From Planctomycetota bacterium (GTDB lineage: Bacteria; Planctomycetota; Planctomycetia; Pirellulales; Thermoguttaceae): a DNA stretch of 45,191 bases. The notes beneath the pieces were generated by a model that did no database searches, was not told the origin of the DNA, and worked only from the letters and a program-made list of their open reading frames with translations. The position numbers and the translations under genes were made by a program. The stretch spans positions 1 through 45,191 of the forward strand of contig JAUWNG010000013.1 of the NCBI GenBank assembly GCA_030612765.1, written 5' to 3'. Position 1 is the first letter of the stretch; every line of letters starts with the position of its first letter. Below are positions 36,501-44,459 of this stretch, piece after piece.

Positions 36501-36701
36501 CATTAGAATGCGAATCGCATCGACCTTCTGCCATTCGTCGTTGAGGCCCAGCAGCCCGCCGATCTCGAAGTAGCCGGTGGCAACGTCAATGGCATTGGAA
36601 ATCTGGCACCAATCGTGCAGATAGCGTTGGACCTTCCAATCGTCGTCGCTGTTGTCAACGATAAACAGTTCGCTGCCGGTCTTGCTTGTACGTTTCGGCA
36701 T
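33504..36701 (-). CDS. PLD-nuclease / DEAH-box SF2 (SNF2-like) helicase, restriction component
   Basis: A 1065-residue protein joining a phospholipase D-type nuclease domain to a helicase motor. The N-terminal domain (about 1-200) has one HKD motif, FHAK (H130, K132) with GSSNLT downstream (about 150-154). The helicase core has Walker A GVGLGKT (267-273), DEAH (354-357), LTATP (391-395) and, near 870, QRIGRIDRR. The C-terminal 180 residues are unassigned. Such PLD-helicase proteins cut foreign DNA in ATP-dependent restriction systems (compare SauUSI and NgoAVII/CglI-type enzymes). It is first of a two-gene unit with the methyltransferase 7 bases downstream. DNA of both genes looks less GC-rich than the metabolic genes around them, consistent with transfer. 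Confidence 0.88.
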   Translation of the reverse strand: MPKRTSKTGSELFIVDNSDDDWKVQRYLHDWCQISNAIDVATGYFEIGGLLGLNDEWQKVDAIRILMGDEVSRRTRKALAEGVQQVKSRLDDSLEYEKLKNDFLTGVPAIVEAIRSGKIQCRVYKKDKFHAKTYITHARQKVVGSFALVGSSNLTLPGITENVELNVQIAGTPVSVLQEWYEEHWKGAEDVTEEILRVIERHTREYTPFEVYAKSLQEFFRGHEMTADEWEQTSSKMYPILASYQKKGYHGLLKRASKYGGAFLCDGVGLGKTYIGLMLIERLVVHENKRVVLFVPKAAREAVWESKIQKHIPEILGGFLSFRIYNHTDLLRKNRRIRMELQQMQEQADVIVMDEAHHFRNTGLHGKEDGERKSRYWEMFDICDGKQMFMLTATPVNNRLTDLQHMTELFSRRKADYFSMAPLGIHSLSGHIRKLEKAIERAAIKREARLTGEKIEFDASPTNLAEAEEILRDDSLFEELVVQRSRTYVKKSLEEEDGQVLFPEPASPKVVEYSVKQTYGKLLKMVEDAFHKTKPLFSLVMYYPWEYYTGEVKDLEKPEIAWKVGRQKQVVQLIRTSFLKRFESSVHAFTASCRTLMKKLIAFYDVHAEDQHDKDRLERWLGRNKEITGFDPQEQRTLFPDEVELELEEEDVVEPEFFERAFRKRLDADKFNVSGLLADTLNDLETIGDFLKELAQFQPKQDKKLTALKNLLKNDTVLSKHKCLIFTEFKDTARYLAGQLVEAGVDGIMEIDSATTSDGRLGIIRRFAPYYNDSSSAKLEAAGLPEIRILISTDVLSEGLNLQDATRLINYDLHWNPVRLMQRIGRIDRRMDPEVEDCILDDHPDQKKLRGTIQYCNFLPPDELNVLLSLYKTVTHKTLRISKTFGIEHGKLLRPDDDFDILRDFVRQCEGTESQSENMSLELQRLFKEHPDLEGRLNAFPNRVFSGKQHPSPDTKAVFFCYALPAPSVQDRDGGSQEPERWTEEAGFTKWYLYNIEDGKISDEPAEIDEVIRSTPETPRHCVIEKPTLSEIRAKIDKHVKNTYLKKVQAPIGVKPILKAWMELN

Positions 36702-36873
36702 TAGCGCTAATCGCTCCGTGGTTGCGGGCTTTCAGCAAAAAACAGGGTTCCGGCTCCCCCCCCCAAATAGAATATCTTAGCATAACAAACAGCCCAGAGT
36801 AAGAAAACCGCCACCCGTTTGAGGGAAGCATGGTTTGGCCCGTCCAAGCCGCCGGGGTCGCCGGCCCCGGCGG

Positions 36874-37719
36874 TCACAACAAGAACATATAGCCAGAGAA
36901 CAAGCCGGCCGCCTGCCCGCGCGCCTGCGCCTGACCATTTCGGGCGACGTTTTCCTCGGCCGTCCCTCCTTCGATCTGCTGGGGCGAAAAACAGGGGAGG
37001 TCCAACTGCCCGGGAAAAAACCGCGTCTCCGTGACGGAACGTCCCTCCACGATCTTGATCGTGGTAGGCGCCGTCACGGTCACTTCGTCCAGCCCGTCCT
37101 CGCCGCTGACAATCAAGACGCGATGGTCCCCGTTCCGACGCAGGCACTCGGCAAATAGCTCGGCCGCGTCGGGGGTCCCGGTTCCAATGAGTTGAAGTTT
37201 GACGTTTGCCGGATTGCTCAACGGTCCGAGATAGTTGAAGATGGTCTTCTTGCCGTAAGCCTTCCGCAATGGCGCCACCCGTTGCATTGCCGGGTGATGT
37301 CGCGGGGCATAAAGAAATACGATGCCGAGCGCGTCGAAAAGACGCCGTTCTTCGTCGGCAGACAGGTCGATCTTGGCCCCAAGCCGCTCCAGCAAGTCGA
37401 ACGCCCCGCAATTCCCGCTGGCGGAACGATTCCCGTGCTTGGCCACCTTCCCGCCCGCCGCGGCTACGATCAGCGCCGCCAGCGTGGACGTGTTGATGGT
37501 CTTCTTTCCACTGCCGCCGGCGCCACAAGTGTCAATGGCTTCCCCGGACAGCGACACCGGCGTCATCTGCTCAACTAAAGCCCGTCGGGCCTCACTCAAG
37601 TTCTCCACGGTGATGGGGCGGGAGACCAATTCCTCGAAGGCCGCTAGACGCTGCCGGTCATCCAATGCCCGCGAAATTAACCTCGACACAAGATCGTATG
37701 TTGTAGCGGTGGCATGCAT
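36874..37719 (-). CDS. trpD: Anthranilate phosphoribosyltransferase-like protein, C-terminally truncated
   Basis: A 281-residue member of the TrpD family (about 340 residues normally), which joins anthranilate to PRPP. It has CGAGGSGKKTINTST (the PRPP site, CGTGGDG in most), KHGNRSASGNCGAFDLLERLG, YAPRHHPAMQRVAPLRKAYG, KKTIFNYLGPLSNPA and DGLDEVTV. After TAEENVAR (about residue 251) family similarity ends and the frame stops, so the final helical region is missing. Another frame over 36830-36900 reads LVLWLYVLVVTAGAG, weakly like the family's next segment, so a frameshift is possible. Start: ATG 37719 gives the most family-like N-terminus, with no clear Shine-Dalgarno. The helicase gene begins 172 bases downstream. 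Confidence 0.72.
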   Translation of the reverse strand: MHATATTYDLVSRLISRALDDRQRLAAFEELVSRPITVENLSEARRALVEQMTPVSLSGEAIDTCGAGGSGKKTINTSTLAALIVAAAGGKVAKHGNRSASGNCGAFDLLERLGAKIDLSADEERRLFDALGIVFLYAPRHHPAMQRVAPLRKAYGKKTIFNYLGPLSNPANVKLQLIGTGTPDAAELFAECLRRNGDHRVLIVSGEDGLDEVTVTAPTTIKIVEGRSVTETRFFPGQLDLPCFSPQQIEGGTAEENVARNGQAQARGQAAGLFSGYMFLL

Positions 37720-38225
37720 GACTTGTGGGCAACCGTCCGAATGGCCGAGTTGGAGAGGCAAGGAAAAAGAAGAACCGTCGCCGCCGAGATATTGTTTCCT
37801 ACAGTTATAGGATATGTTTCGACGCTTGCGATTGCAGCAAATAGTCCCCCCGGAGATTACCACCCCCCCGATTGTGCGATTGTGCCGGCCGATGGCGCTG
37901 CCACTATAAGCCTTAAATCGACTATCTGCAACGAGTTGCAAGAGGTGATCCGAAAACCCCCTTGCCTACTATTGGTGGGTTACTGTATAGTAATTTGGTG
38001 GGTGAATGGCGATTGATGGGATAAAAAGCAGCGATTCCACCCGAAAGTCCTTCCCCCAAAATTTCACTCCGGGCCTACCCCCCAGCATAATCTCTGCTAT
38101 GATTGTGGGGTAAGCCGCCTTGACTAGTTCTGGGGGCAGACTAATAAGTATCCGCCAAACCCCCCATGAAACGGCGGGGCATGGGCTTGGCAATATAAGA
38201 CATTTGTAAATTACGGGAGTAAACC
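37720..38225. other. Intergenic region upstream of the response regulator
   Basis: A relatively AT-rich 506-base stretch between the divergent trpD and response-regulator genes; the shared promoters should lie here. I see no gene, RNA or repeat of note. A GGGAG at 38216-38220 serves the regulator. Confidence 0.45.
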
Positions 38226-38864
38226 ATGACAAACAAGATCAGATTGTTGATCGCCGACGATCACGAAGTGGTGCGCAGCGGATTGAAGACCATGTTGGCC
38301 GGTACGGAGATAAAGGTGGTTGGCGAAGTGGCCACCGGCGCGACCGCCGTCAAGTACGCCTTGGAGAACGAGGTGGACGTCGTGCTGCTGGACATTCGCA
38401 TGCCCGACGGAGACGGACTGACCTCGCTGGGACGGATCAAGCTCGACAAGCCCGACTTGCCGATCCTGATCCTCTCGACCTTCGACAACCCGACCTACAT
38501 TGCCCGGGCGGTGGCCCTCGGCGCGGCTGGGTATCTGCTGAAGGGATGCACCCGCGACAAGTTGATCGCGTCCATCCGCACGGCTGCATCCGGCGAAAGC
38601 GCCTGGACCCGCGAGGAGCTTCGCCGCGTCACCGGCGCCTTGGCCACTCCGCGGCTGGCCGCCGACGTCGAAGTCCCCTTGACCCAACGCGAGAGCGAAG
38701 TCCTCCGCCAGTTGGCATACGGACTGACGAACAAGGAAATCGCCGTCGCCTTGCACATCAGTTACGAGACGGTCAAGGAACACGTGCAGCACATCCTGCG
38801 CAAGATCGGCGTCTCGGACCGGACTCAAGCGGCAGTTTGGGCGGTCCGCAAGGAACTGGTCTGA
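38226..38864 (+). CDS. NarL/FixJ-family response regulator
   Basis: A 212-residue two-component response regulator. The receiver domain (about 5-120) has the acidic pair D11-D12, the phospho-acceptor D56 in VVLLDIRMPDGDGL, the S/T switch (LILSTFDN) and K106. A linker leads to a LuxR-type helix-turn-helix (about 150-210): LTQRESEVLRQLAYGLTNKEIA, then HISYETVKEHVQHIL. GGGAG precedes the ATG. No histidine kinase is adjacent, so it is an orphan here and its targets are unknown. Confidence 0.94.
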   Translation: MTNKIRLLIADDHEVVRSGLKTMLAGTEIKVVGEVATGATAVKYALENEVDVVLLDIRMPDGDGLTSLGRIKLDKPDLPILILSTFDNPTYIARAVALGAAGYLLKGCTRDKLIASIRTAASGESAWTREELRRVTGALATPRLAADVEVPLTQRESEVLRQLAYGLTNKEIAVALHISYETVKEHVQHILRKIGVSDRTQAAVWAVRKELV

Positions 38865-38879
38865 GCAGAATCGGATCAA

Positions 38880-38955
38880 CAAACCGCTTGCGGCTTCGCA
38901 ACACACTCAAAAACCGCTTGCGGTTTCGCAAGGGGCGGCAGTTCAACTGCCACCC
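38880..38955. repeat. AAACCGCTTGCGG direct repeats plus GGGGNGGCAGT palindrome, copy 2
   Basis: Two copies of aaccgcttgcggNttcgcaa (about 38881 and 38911) are followed by the 25-base palindrome ggggcggcagt-tca-actgccacccc (38931-38955). It lies between two convergent genes and is well placed as a two-way terminator. Confidence 0.8.
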
Positions 38956-38987
38956 CAACGAGGTGCCACGACTACCATAGCGCGGCT

Positions 38988-41900
38988 TTATGATGCGTCG
39001 CCCAGTCGTTCGATCACCTGCTCGACCGCGGCGAGTTGGTTTTGAATTTCCTTTAGACTGTCGCGCTCTTTTTGGACCACTTCGGCCGGCGCGCGCTCGA
39101 CGAAGCCCGCGTTGGAAAGTTTCTTTTCCTTCGCGGCGATGAATCCGGCGATTTTTTCGGCCTCCCGCCGCTTGCTCGCGATCTCCGCCTCGACGTCGAT
39201 CAATCCGGCCAGATCGACGTAGACCTCGATGTTCGGCAGCGTTGCGCCCGCGCTCAACGCCGGGGCGGTCGCGTCGGGGCCGAACTCGACCGGCTCCGCG
39301 CCGGCCATCGAAGAGAAGTAAGGCTTCATCGGGGCTAGCAGTTCGGCCACGTCCGCCTCACAGCGGACCGAGAACCTGATCGGCGTCTTGGGCGGCACGT
39401 TCTGCCGGGCGCGGATGTCGCGCACCGCGCGGAGCACCTCCTGAAAACGCGCGAATTGGGCCTCGATCTCCGGGTCTTGCCGCATCGGATCGCACTGGGG
39501 CCAGGGCGCCGTCATGATGCTTTCCGCCGCCGGCAGAGGTTCGTCGATCCCACGCTCGGGCGCCAAGCGGCCCAGCCGCTGCCAAACGTCCTCGGTCAGG
39601 AAGGGGATCATCGGGTGCAGCAGCCGCAGCAGAACGTCGAGCGCGTGGGCCAGCACGCGCTGGGCGACCATCCGTCCGACATCGTCCTGCAACCGCCCCT
39701 TGACCATCTCGACGTAGAAACTGCAAAACTCGTCCCAGGCGAAGTCGTAGAGCGTCCGGGCGGCGTCGGCGTAGCGGTATTGCTCCAACGCCTCGCTCAC
39801 CTGCTCGGTTACGGTCGCCAGCCGGCTCAGCAGCCACGAATCCTCGACGTACAATTCGTCGTCCGCCACCCGGCCCGGATCGAAGCCGTCGAGATTCATC
39901 AGCGCGAATCGGGAGGCGTTCCATAGTTTGTTGCAGAAGTTCCGCGCCAGCTCGAATCGTTCGCTGACGACCGCCCCGCGCGGCAGTGCCTTGTCCTCGG
40001 GCTTTTCGGCCCATTGGGTGGAAAACCGCTCTCCGCAATGTTTACACTCGATCCAGGGCAGGACGCGGTTCTTCTTGGTCTGTGCGATCAATTTCCCGCA
40101 GTGCGGACACTCGAACTCGACCGGCATCCGCACGTCTTGCGTCTCGGTGGTCAGGTACGCCAGGCCGAAGCGGAGCGAGTCGGCCCCGAATTTATCCATC
40201 ACGTCGATCGGATCGACGCCGTTCCCCTTCGATTTCGACATCCCCTCGCCGTAGCCGTCGAGGATTTTCGGATGGATGAAGACCTCGTGAAATGGAATCT
40301 CGCCGACGTTGTGCAGCCCCATCAACACCATCCGCGCTACCCACAGCGTAATGATGTCGCGGCTGGTAATCAGTACGTTCGTAGGATAGTAGTATTTCAA
40401 GCAGTCTTTTAATTCCGGCGGCGGCTCCGGCCAGCCAAGCGTCGAATGCGGCCACAGGGCGGAACTGAACCAGGTGTCGAGCACGTCGGATTCCTGAACA
40501 TAACCATTGTCTTTGAGTTTTGCTTCGATACTGGCATCCGGCTTTTGCACACAGACATAACGATGTGTTACACCAGAATCACTTGTATCATCTTGCACAT
40601 GTACCAACTCGTTTTCTTTTTCGGAAAGAATCCTGAGAGTCGTTTTTCCGGGATAACCACGTGAATCTTCGTTCATTCTCTGGACTCCTTCGCCCAGGTG
40701 TTCTTCCCCTGTGTTTTTTGTCCACACCGGAATCCTATGTCCCCACCAAAGCTGCCGGCCGATGGGCCAGTCGCGCTTCTCGCCGAGCCAATCGAGATAG
40801 CCCTTGGCGTAGCGCTCGGGGATGATTTTCACCCGGCCATCGGTCACGGCATCCATAGCCGTCTGGGACAACTCGTCCATTTTGATGAACCACTGATCGG
40901 CCAGATACGGTTCGATGGGCGTCTTCGAGCGGTCGCTGTGGGCAAGGTCAATTTCTCGATCCTCGCAATCCGTTTCGGGATTGTACAAACCCTCCTGCTC
41001 CATGTCGGATACAACGGCCTCGCGAGCCTTTTTGACCGTCAGCCCGCGATATTTTTCCCGCACGTTCTCGTTCAGGGTGCCATCGGGATTGAGGATGTTG
41101 ATCGCGCCGATTTCCGTGTGCCGCTGCCACACGTCGTAATCGTTCTGATCGTGGGCCGGGGTGATTTTCACGCAGCCGGACCCCAACTCAGGTTTTGCCC
41201 ATTCGTCGACAATGAGCGGTATTTTGCGGCCGGTAAGCGGCAGTTCCAATTTCGTGCCACGGCGGGCCATGTCGCGGAGTTTTTCCAGCGAGGGGAGTAT
41301 ATCGCGCCGCCGTCGCTCGATCTCGTCGAGTTGCTTCTGGAGGTCCGGCTTTTCCTTGGCCGGTGCTTCGTCCAACCGCCGGCGCAGCTCTTTTTCGGCC
41401 TGTTTCAACGCGATGGCTGGATCGGGATGCACGGCCACGGCCGTGTCGCCGAGCATGGTCTCAGGCCGCGTGGTGGCGATTGTGATATGCGTCGGCTCGC
41501 CCGGCCGCGGACTCACCACGGGATAGGAAAAGTGCCAGAAATGCCCCTTCACCGGCTCATGGAACACCTCATCGTCGCTGACGGTGGTTTGCAGATACGT
41601 GTCCCAGTTGACGAGCCGTTTGCCGCGATAGATTTTACCTTCCCTGAAGAGTTGAAAAAACGTCTCCCGCACCGCCCGGGCGCAGACCTCGTCGAGCGTG
41701 AACCGCATCCGCGCCCAATCGCAACTGCAACCCATCCGTTTCAACTGGCCAACGATACGAGTCTGGTAGTCGTTTTTCCACTCCCAGATGCGATCGACCA
41801 GTCCTTGGCGTCCCAAGTCGTGCCGGCTGAGCTTTTCCTCTTGCAGCAGCCGCCGCTCGACAACCGCCTGGGTGGCGATGCCCGCGTGGTCGGCCCCGGG

Positions 41901-42155
41901 CATCCAGAGGGTCTCGAACCCCTGCATCCGTTTCATGCGGATGAGGATGTCTTGCAGCGTGTTGTTCAGCGCGTGGCCCAGGTGCAACGCGCCGGTCACG
42001 TTCGGCGGCGGAATGACGATCGCGTACGGTTTGCGGACCGGGTCCGGTTCGCTATGAAAAAAACCTCGCTCCTCCCAGTACGGATACCAACGTTTCTGGG
42101 CGGCGGCGTGGTCGTATTGCTTGGGCAGTTCGCTGGGCGTCGTGTCGGTGGACAT
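38988..42155 (-). CDS. valS: Valyl-tRNA synthetase
   Basis: A 1055-residue class I synthetase charging tRNA-Val. The HIGH motif is in PNVTGALHLGHALN (51-64), the editing domain is recognisable by TTRPETMLGDTAVAVHP, and the KMSKS-equivalent GMSKSKGN begins at about residue 638. Right after it a zinc ribbon is inserted (Cys 683, 686, 704, 707: CPHC...CKHC) between QDVRMP and RFELARNFCNKLWNASR, where most ValS proteins have no such module. Additional insertions lie in the editing domain (a charged helix near 260-310) and before DVLDTWFSS. The C-terminus is the usual coiled-coil arm. ATG 42155 is chosen because the family begins at LPKQYDHAAAQKRWYPYWEERG. Confidence 0.96.
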   Translation of the reverse strand: MSTDTTPSELPKQYDHAAAQKRWYPYWEERGFFHSEPDPVRKPYAIVIPPPNVTGALHLGHALNNTLQDILIRMKRMQGFETLWMPGADHAGIATQAVVERRLLQEEKLSRHDLGRQGLVDRIWEWKNDYQTRIVGQLKRMGCSCDWARMRFTLDEVCARAVRETFFQLFREGKIYRGKRLVNWDTYLQTTVSDDEVFHEPVKGHFWHFSYPVVSPRPGEPTHITIATTRPETMLGDTAVAVHPDPAIALKQAEKELRRRLDEAPAKEKPDLQKQLDEIERRRRDILPSLEKLRDMARRGTKLELPLTGRKIPLIVDEWAKPELGSGCVKITPAHDQNDYDVWQRHTEIGAINILNPDGTLNENVREKYRGLTVKKAREAVVSDMEQEGLYNPETDCEDREIDLAHSDRSKTPIEPYLADQWFIKMDELSQTAMDAVTDGRVKIIPERYAKGYLDWLGEKRDWPIGRQLWWGHRIPVWTKNTGEEHLGEGVQRMNEDSRGYPGKTTLRILSEKENELVHVQDDTSDSGVTHRYVCVQKPDASIEAKLKDNGYVQESDVLDTWFSSALWPHSTLGWPEPPPELKDCLKYYYPTNVLITSRDIITLWVARMVLMGLHNVGEIPFHEVFIHPKILDGYGEGMSKSKGNGVDPIDVMDKFGADSLRFGLAYLTTETQDVRMPVEFECPHCGKLIAQTKKNRVLPWIECKHCGERFSTQWAEKPEDKALPRGAVVSERFELARNFCNKLWNASRFALMNLDGFDPGRVADDELYVEDSWLLSRLATVTEQVSEALEQYRYADAARTLYDFAWDEFCSFYVEMVKGRLQDDVGRMVAQRVLAHALDVLLRLLHPMIPFLTEDVWQRLGRLAPERGIDEPLPAAESIMTAPWPQCDPMRQDPEIEAQFARFQEVLRAVRDIRARQNVPPKTPIRFSVRCEADVAELLAPMKPYFSSMAGAEPVEFGPDATAPALSAGATLPNIEVYVDLAGLIDVEAEIASKRREAEKIAGFIAAKEKKLSNAGFVERAPAEVVQKERDSLKEIQNQLAAVEQVIERLGDAS

Positions 42156-42551
42156 TGCGGAGTAGGTAATGGGTAGTGGGTAGTGGATAGTGGGTAGTGG
42201 CGGCGGTTGCCTACCGTTCACCACCAACCTATTCTCAAGTTTGTACTGAAAACGGGCGGTCAAAGCAATGCGACAACGCCGGGACCTAAACGGACCGCGC
42301 CGCGTGGACGCGGCGGCTAAACGGTGAAATGGTTTGACTTAACCGCGATGCTAAAGCCAGGCGTCAAATAACGCCGCCTCTCTGTTTTACCCATCTTTAC
42401 TGGCAATTACTATCTACCCACTACCCACTATCCACTATCCACTACCCACTACTGCCGTAGCATTGTATTCCGCTTTTTCGTATGATTAGCCCGCTTATCT
42501 TATCGCGTGTGCCCGAAAGGGATTCCGTCTGATTCGTCAAGGAGGACGAAC
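42156..42551. other. Divergent intergenic region with inverted GTAGTGGGTAGTGG repeats
   Basis: No gene is seen. Tandem gtagtgggtagtggatag units at 42166-42202 face their inverse, ctatccactacccactac, at 42411-42455. Between them lies a palindrome built from ccgcgccgcg and cgcggcggctaaacgg (42284-42326). Promoters of valS and the L,D-transpeptidase gene must be here too; GGAGGA at 42541 serves the latter. Confidence 0.6.
42166..42455. repeat. GTAGTGGGTAGTGGATAG repeats in inverted pair
   Basis: The 9- and 18-base units gtagtgggt / agtggatag are tandem at 42170-42200 and appear inverted at 42411-42455. Other copies: 10800-10818 and 26520-26545. The long arms could form a large stem around the central 210 bases. 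Confidence 0.75.
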
Positions 42552-43730
42552 ATGAACTCGCTGAAAAACTTGATGATAATGGTCGTGTTGGCGGCGGTGG
42601 GCTACGGGGTCTACGTCTCGCTGGCGCGGAACAACGTCGATCCGCCCTATCCGCCGGGTGTGGCCGAGCAGTGGCAGCCGGGCACACCGAGTCCCGATAT
42701 GTCGGGCGCGACTCAGGTTCCCCCGGGCGGCTCACTGGCAATTGGAACGGGCAAGGGGCCGGCATCAGCCTCGTCGTCGCCGAGCCAAACGCCAAACTAC
42801 AATCCGCCGGGCGGCGCGCCGGACTTGACGCCCGTGACTCCTTATCCATCGTCGGCGAGTTCGGCGCCGTCGTACAATCCCAAGTCTACTTTGGGCAGGT
42901 CGATGGCCGGTCCGTCTTCGCCGGGCGCGGTGCGCAATCTTGCGCCGCCGCCTGGAGTGCCGGCCGCCGATGGAGACAACGGCCTGCTGCGGAACAAGTT
43001 TGCCGCGTTCATGGACGAGGTGCGAAAAAAACTCGACGAAGGCAAACTGGCCGAGGCCCATCTCGCGCTCAGTACGCTCTACGGCCACCCCGATCTGCCC
43101 GAGGAACAGGCCCGGCAGATCGTCAGCCTGTTGGACCGACTGGCCGGCACGGTGATCTACTCGCGTCAGCACTACCTGGAGCCGGCATATTTCGCCAAGT
43201 CGGGCGAAACTATCGAGCAAGTCGCCCGGCAGTACAACGTACCCTGGCAACTGTTGGCGCGGATCAACGGCCTGATGCCGCCGGGGGCCTCAAACAACGA
43301 TGAGGCGACAAAGGACCAGCCACTGCCCGAGGGAATGGAATTGAAAGTTATCCACGGCCCCTTCGACGCGGTGGTAAGCCTCGAAAAGCAGGAACTGACC
43401 CTATTGCTCCATGACCGCTACGCGGGCAGGTTTCCCATCGGTATCGGGAAGGACCAGTCCAACATCGAAGGTGTTTATACTGTCCGGGACAAAATTCTCG
43501 ATCCCGCATATTACGGCGCCGACGGCGTTTCCTTCGCCCACGACGATCCGAAAAACCCGCTGGGAGAGGCGTGGATCGGTCTGACCGACCGGATTGGCAT
43601 CCACGGCGCCGGCGACCCACGCGACGTCGGCCGAAACGACAACCAAGGCAGCATCTGCGTCGGCCGGCGGGACATCCAAGACCTGTATGGGATACTCTCG
43701 GTCGGGTCGCGGGTGAAGGTGATGCGGTAA
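42552..43730 (+). CDS. LysM / L,D-transpeptidase (YkuD) envelope protein
   Basis: A 392-residue exported protein with an N-terminal membrane helix (about 6-24), a long Pro/Ser-rich spacer (about 30-145), a helical region, a LysM peptidoglycan-binding module (about 215-270; KSGETIEQVARQYNVPWQLLARINGL) and a C-terminal YkuD-type domain (about 280-390). In the YkuD active site the His (GIHGAG) and Cys (SICVG) are visible, but the Cys context is GSICVGRR, not the common SHGCIR. It would crosslink or attach proteins to peptidoglycan. GGAGGA precedes the ATG. Confidence 0.85.
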   Translation: MNSLKNLMIMVVLAAVGYGVYVSLARNNVDPPYPPGVAEQWQPGTPSPDMSGATQVPPGGSLAIGTGKGPASASSSPSQTPNYNPPGGAPDLTPVTPYPSSASSAPSYNPKSTLGRSMAGPSSPGAVRNLAPPPGVPAADGDNGLLRNKFAAFMDEVRKKLDEGKLAEAHLALSTLYGHPDLPEEQARQIVSLLDRLAGTVIYSRQHYLEPAYFAKSGETIEQVARQYNVPWQLLARINGLMPPGASNNDEATKDQPLPEGMELKVIHGPFDAVVSLEKQELTLLLHDRYAGRFPIGIGKDQSNIEGVYTVRDKILDPAYYGADGVSFAHDDPKNPLGEAWIGLTDRIGIHGAGDPRDVGRNDNQGSICVGRRDIQDLYGILSVGSRVKVMR

Positions 43731-43732
43731 GT

Positions 43733-43790
43733 GTAGGCCGGGTTGCAACCCGGCGGTCAGCCAGATGTGCCGGGTCACGACCCGGCCTAC
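43733..43790. repeat. GTAGGCCGGGTTGCAACCCGG repeat, double copy
   Basis: Two hairpins, gccgggttgcaacccggc and gccgggtcacgacccggc, enclosed by gtaggcc and ggcctac. It begins 3 bases after the transpeptidase stop, and may terminate its transcript before pyrE. Confidence 0.85.
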
Positions 43791-43869
43791 ACAGCGCCCC
43801 CTTCCGACTTCACCGCTCTTCTGTTACGGTGGATGCTCCACGGCACAATGTTCCCACGGGAGGTCCGCC

Positions 43870-44424
43870 ATGTACGACAAGCAAGCGTTGGTCGAGTTGG
43901 TCCGCGAGAAGGCCCTCAAGTTCGGCCGGTTCACGTTGGCCTCGGGCAAGGAGGCCACTTATTATCTTGACGGCAAGCAGGTAACGCTCGATCCGGCCGG
44001 GGCGCGGCTGGTGGCCGAAGGGCTGCTGGACCTGCTGACCGGCGGCGAGATGCCGGCGGCCGTCGGCGGGATGTCGATCGGCGCCGACCCGATCACCGCC
44101 GCCGTGGTCACCATGTCGGCCGTGCGCAACACGCCGATGGCCGGCTTCATGGTCCGCAAGCAGGCCAAGGGACACGGAACCAATCAGTACATCGAGGGGC
44201 CGGTCAAACCGGGCGACGCCGTCGCGATCGTCGAGGACGTCGTTACCACCGGCGGCTCGTCGTTGCAGGCAATCGAGCGGGCCGAGGAATTCGGTCTGAA
44301 AATCGTCGGCGTTTACGCAATCATCGACCGCATGGAAGGGGGCGAGGAGGCATTCACCCAACGCGGCTATCGCTTCGAGAGCCTCCTTTCGATCCGCGAT
44401 TTCGGCATCGAACCGCCGGTGTAG
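43870..44424 (+). CDS. pyrE: Orotate phosphoribosyltransferase
   Basis: A 184-residue enzyme making orotidine-5-phosphate in pyrimidine synthesis. It has FTLASGKEATYYLDGKQVTLDP near the N-terminus, the flexible-loop region MVRKQAKGHGT, and the PRPP-binding AIVEDVVTTGGS. ATG 43870 follows GGGAGG at about 6 bases; the longer frame upstream runs into the palindromic repeat. The stop codon TAG (44422-44424) belongs to the 27-base VGQV-type palindrome that begins at 44421. Confidence 0.94.
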   Translation: MYDKQALVELVREKALKFGRFTLASGKEATYYLDGKQVTLDPAGARLVAEGLLDLLTGGEMPAAVGGMSIGADPITAAVVTMSAVRNTPMAGFMVRKQAKGHGTNQYIEGPVKPGDAVAIVEDVVTTGGSSLQAIERAEEFGLKIVGVYAIIDRMEGGEEAFTQRGYRFESLLSIRDFGIEPPV

Positions 44425-44447
44425 GACAGGTTGGCAACCTGTCCCAC
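44421..44447. repeat. VGQV-A/G-NLSH palindrome, copy 5 (at the pyrE stop codon)
   Basis: Starts gtaggacaggttg and ends caacctgtcccac. It has the same orientation relative to pyrE as the four in-gene copies have to their genes, but lies one base out of frame, so its TAG ends translation. Confidence 0.95.
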
Positions 44448-44459
44448 AATTCCTCCGTT

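Noticed and set aside
29966-36701. BREX, DISARM or type I restriction system
   Set aside because: No PglZ, BrxC, DrmA, DrmB or HsdS gene is present; only two genes are seen.
36707-37528. A 273-residue reading frame overlapping trpD on the same strand
   Set aside because: Its arginine- and glycine-rich content is a frame shadow of trpD over most of its length; only the last part might continue trpD after a frameshift, which I mention there.
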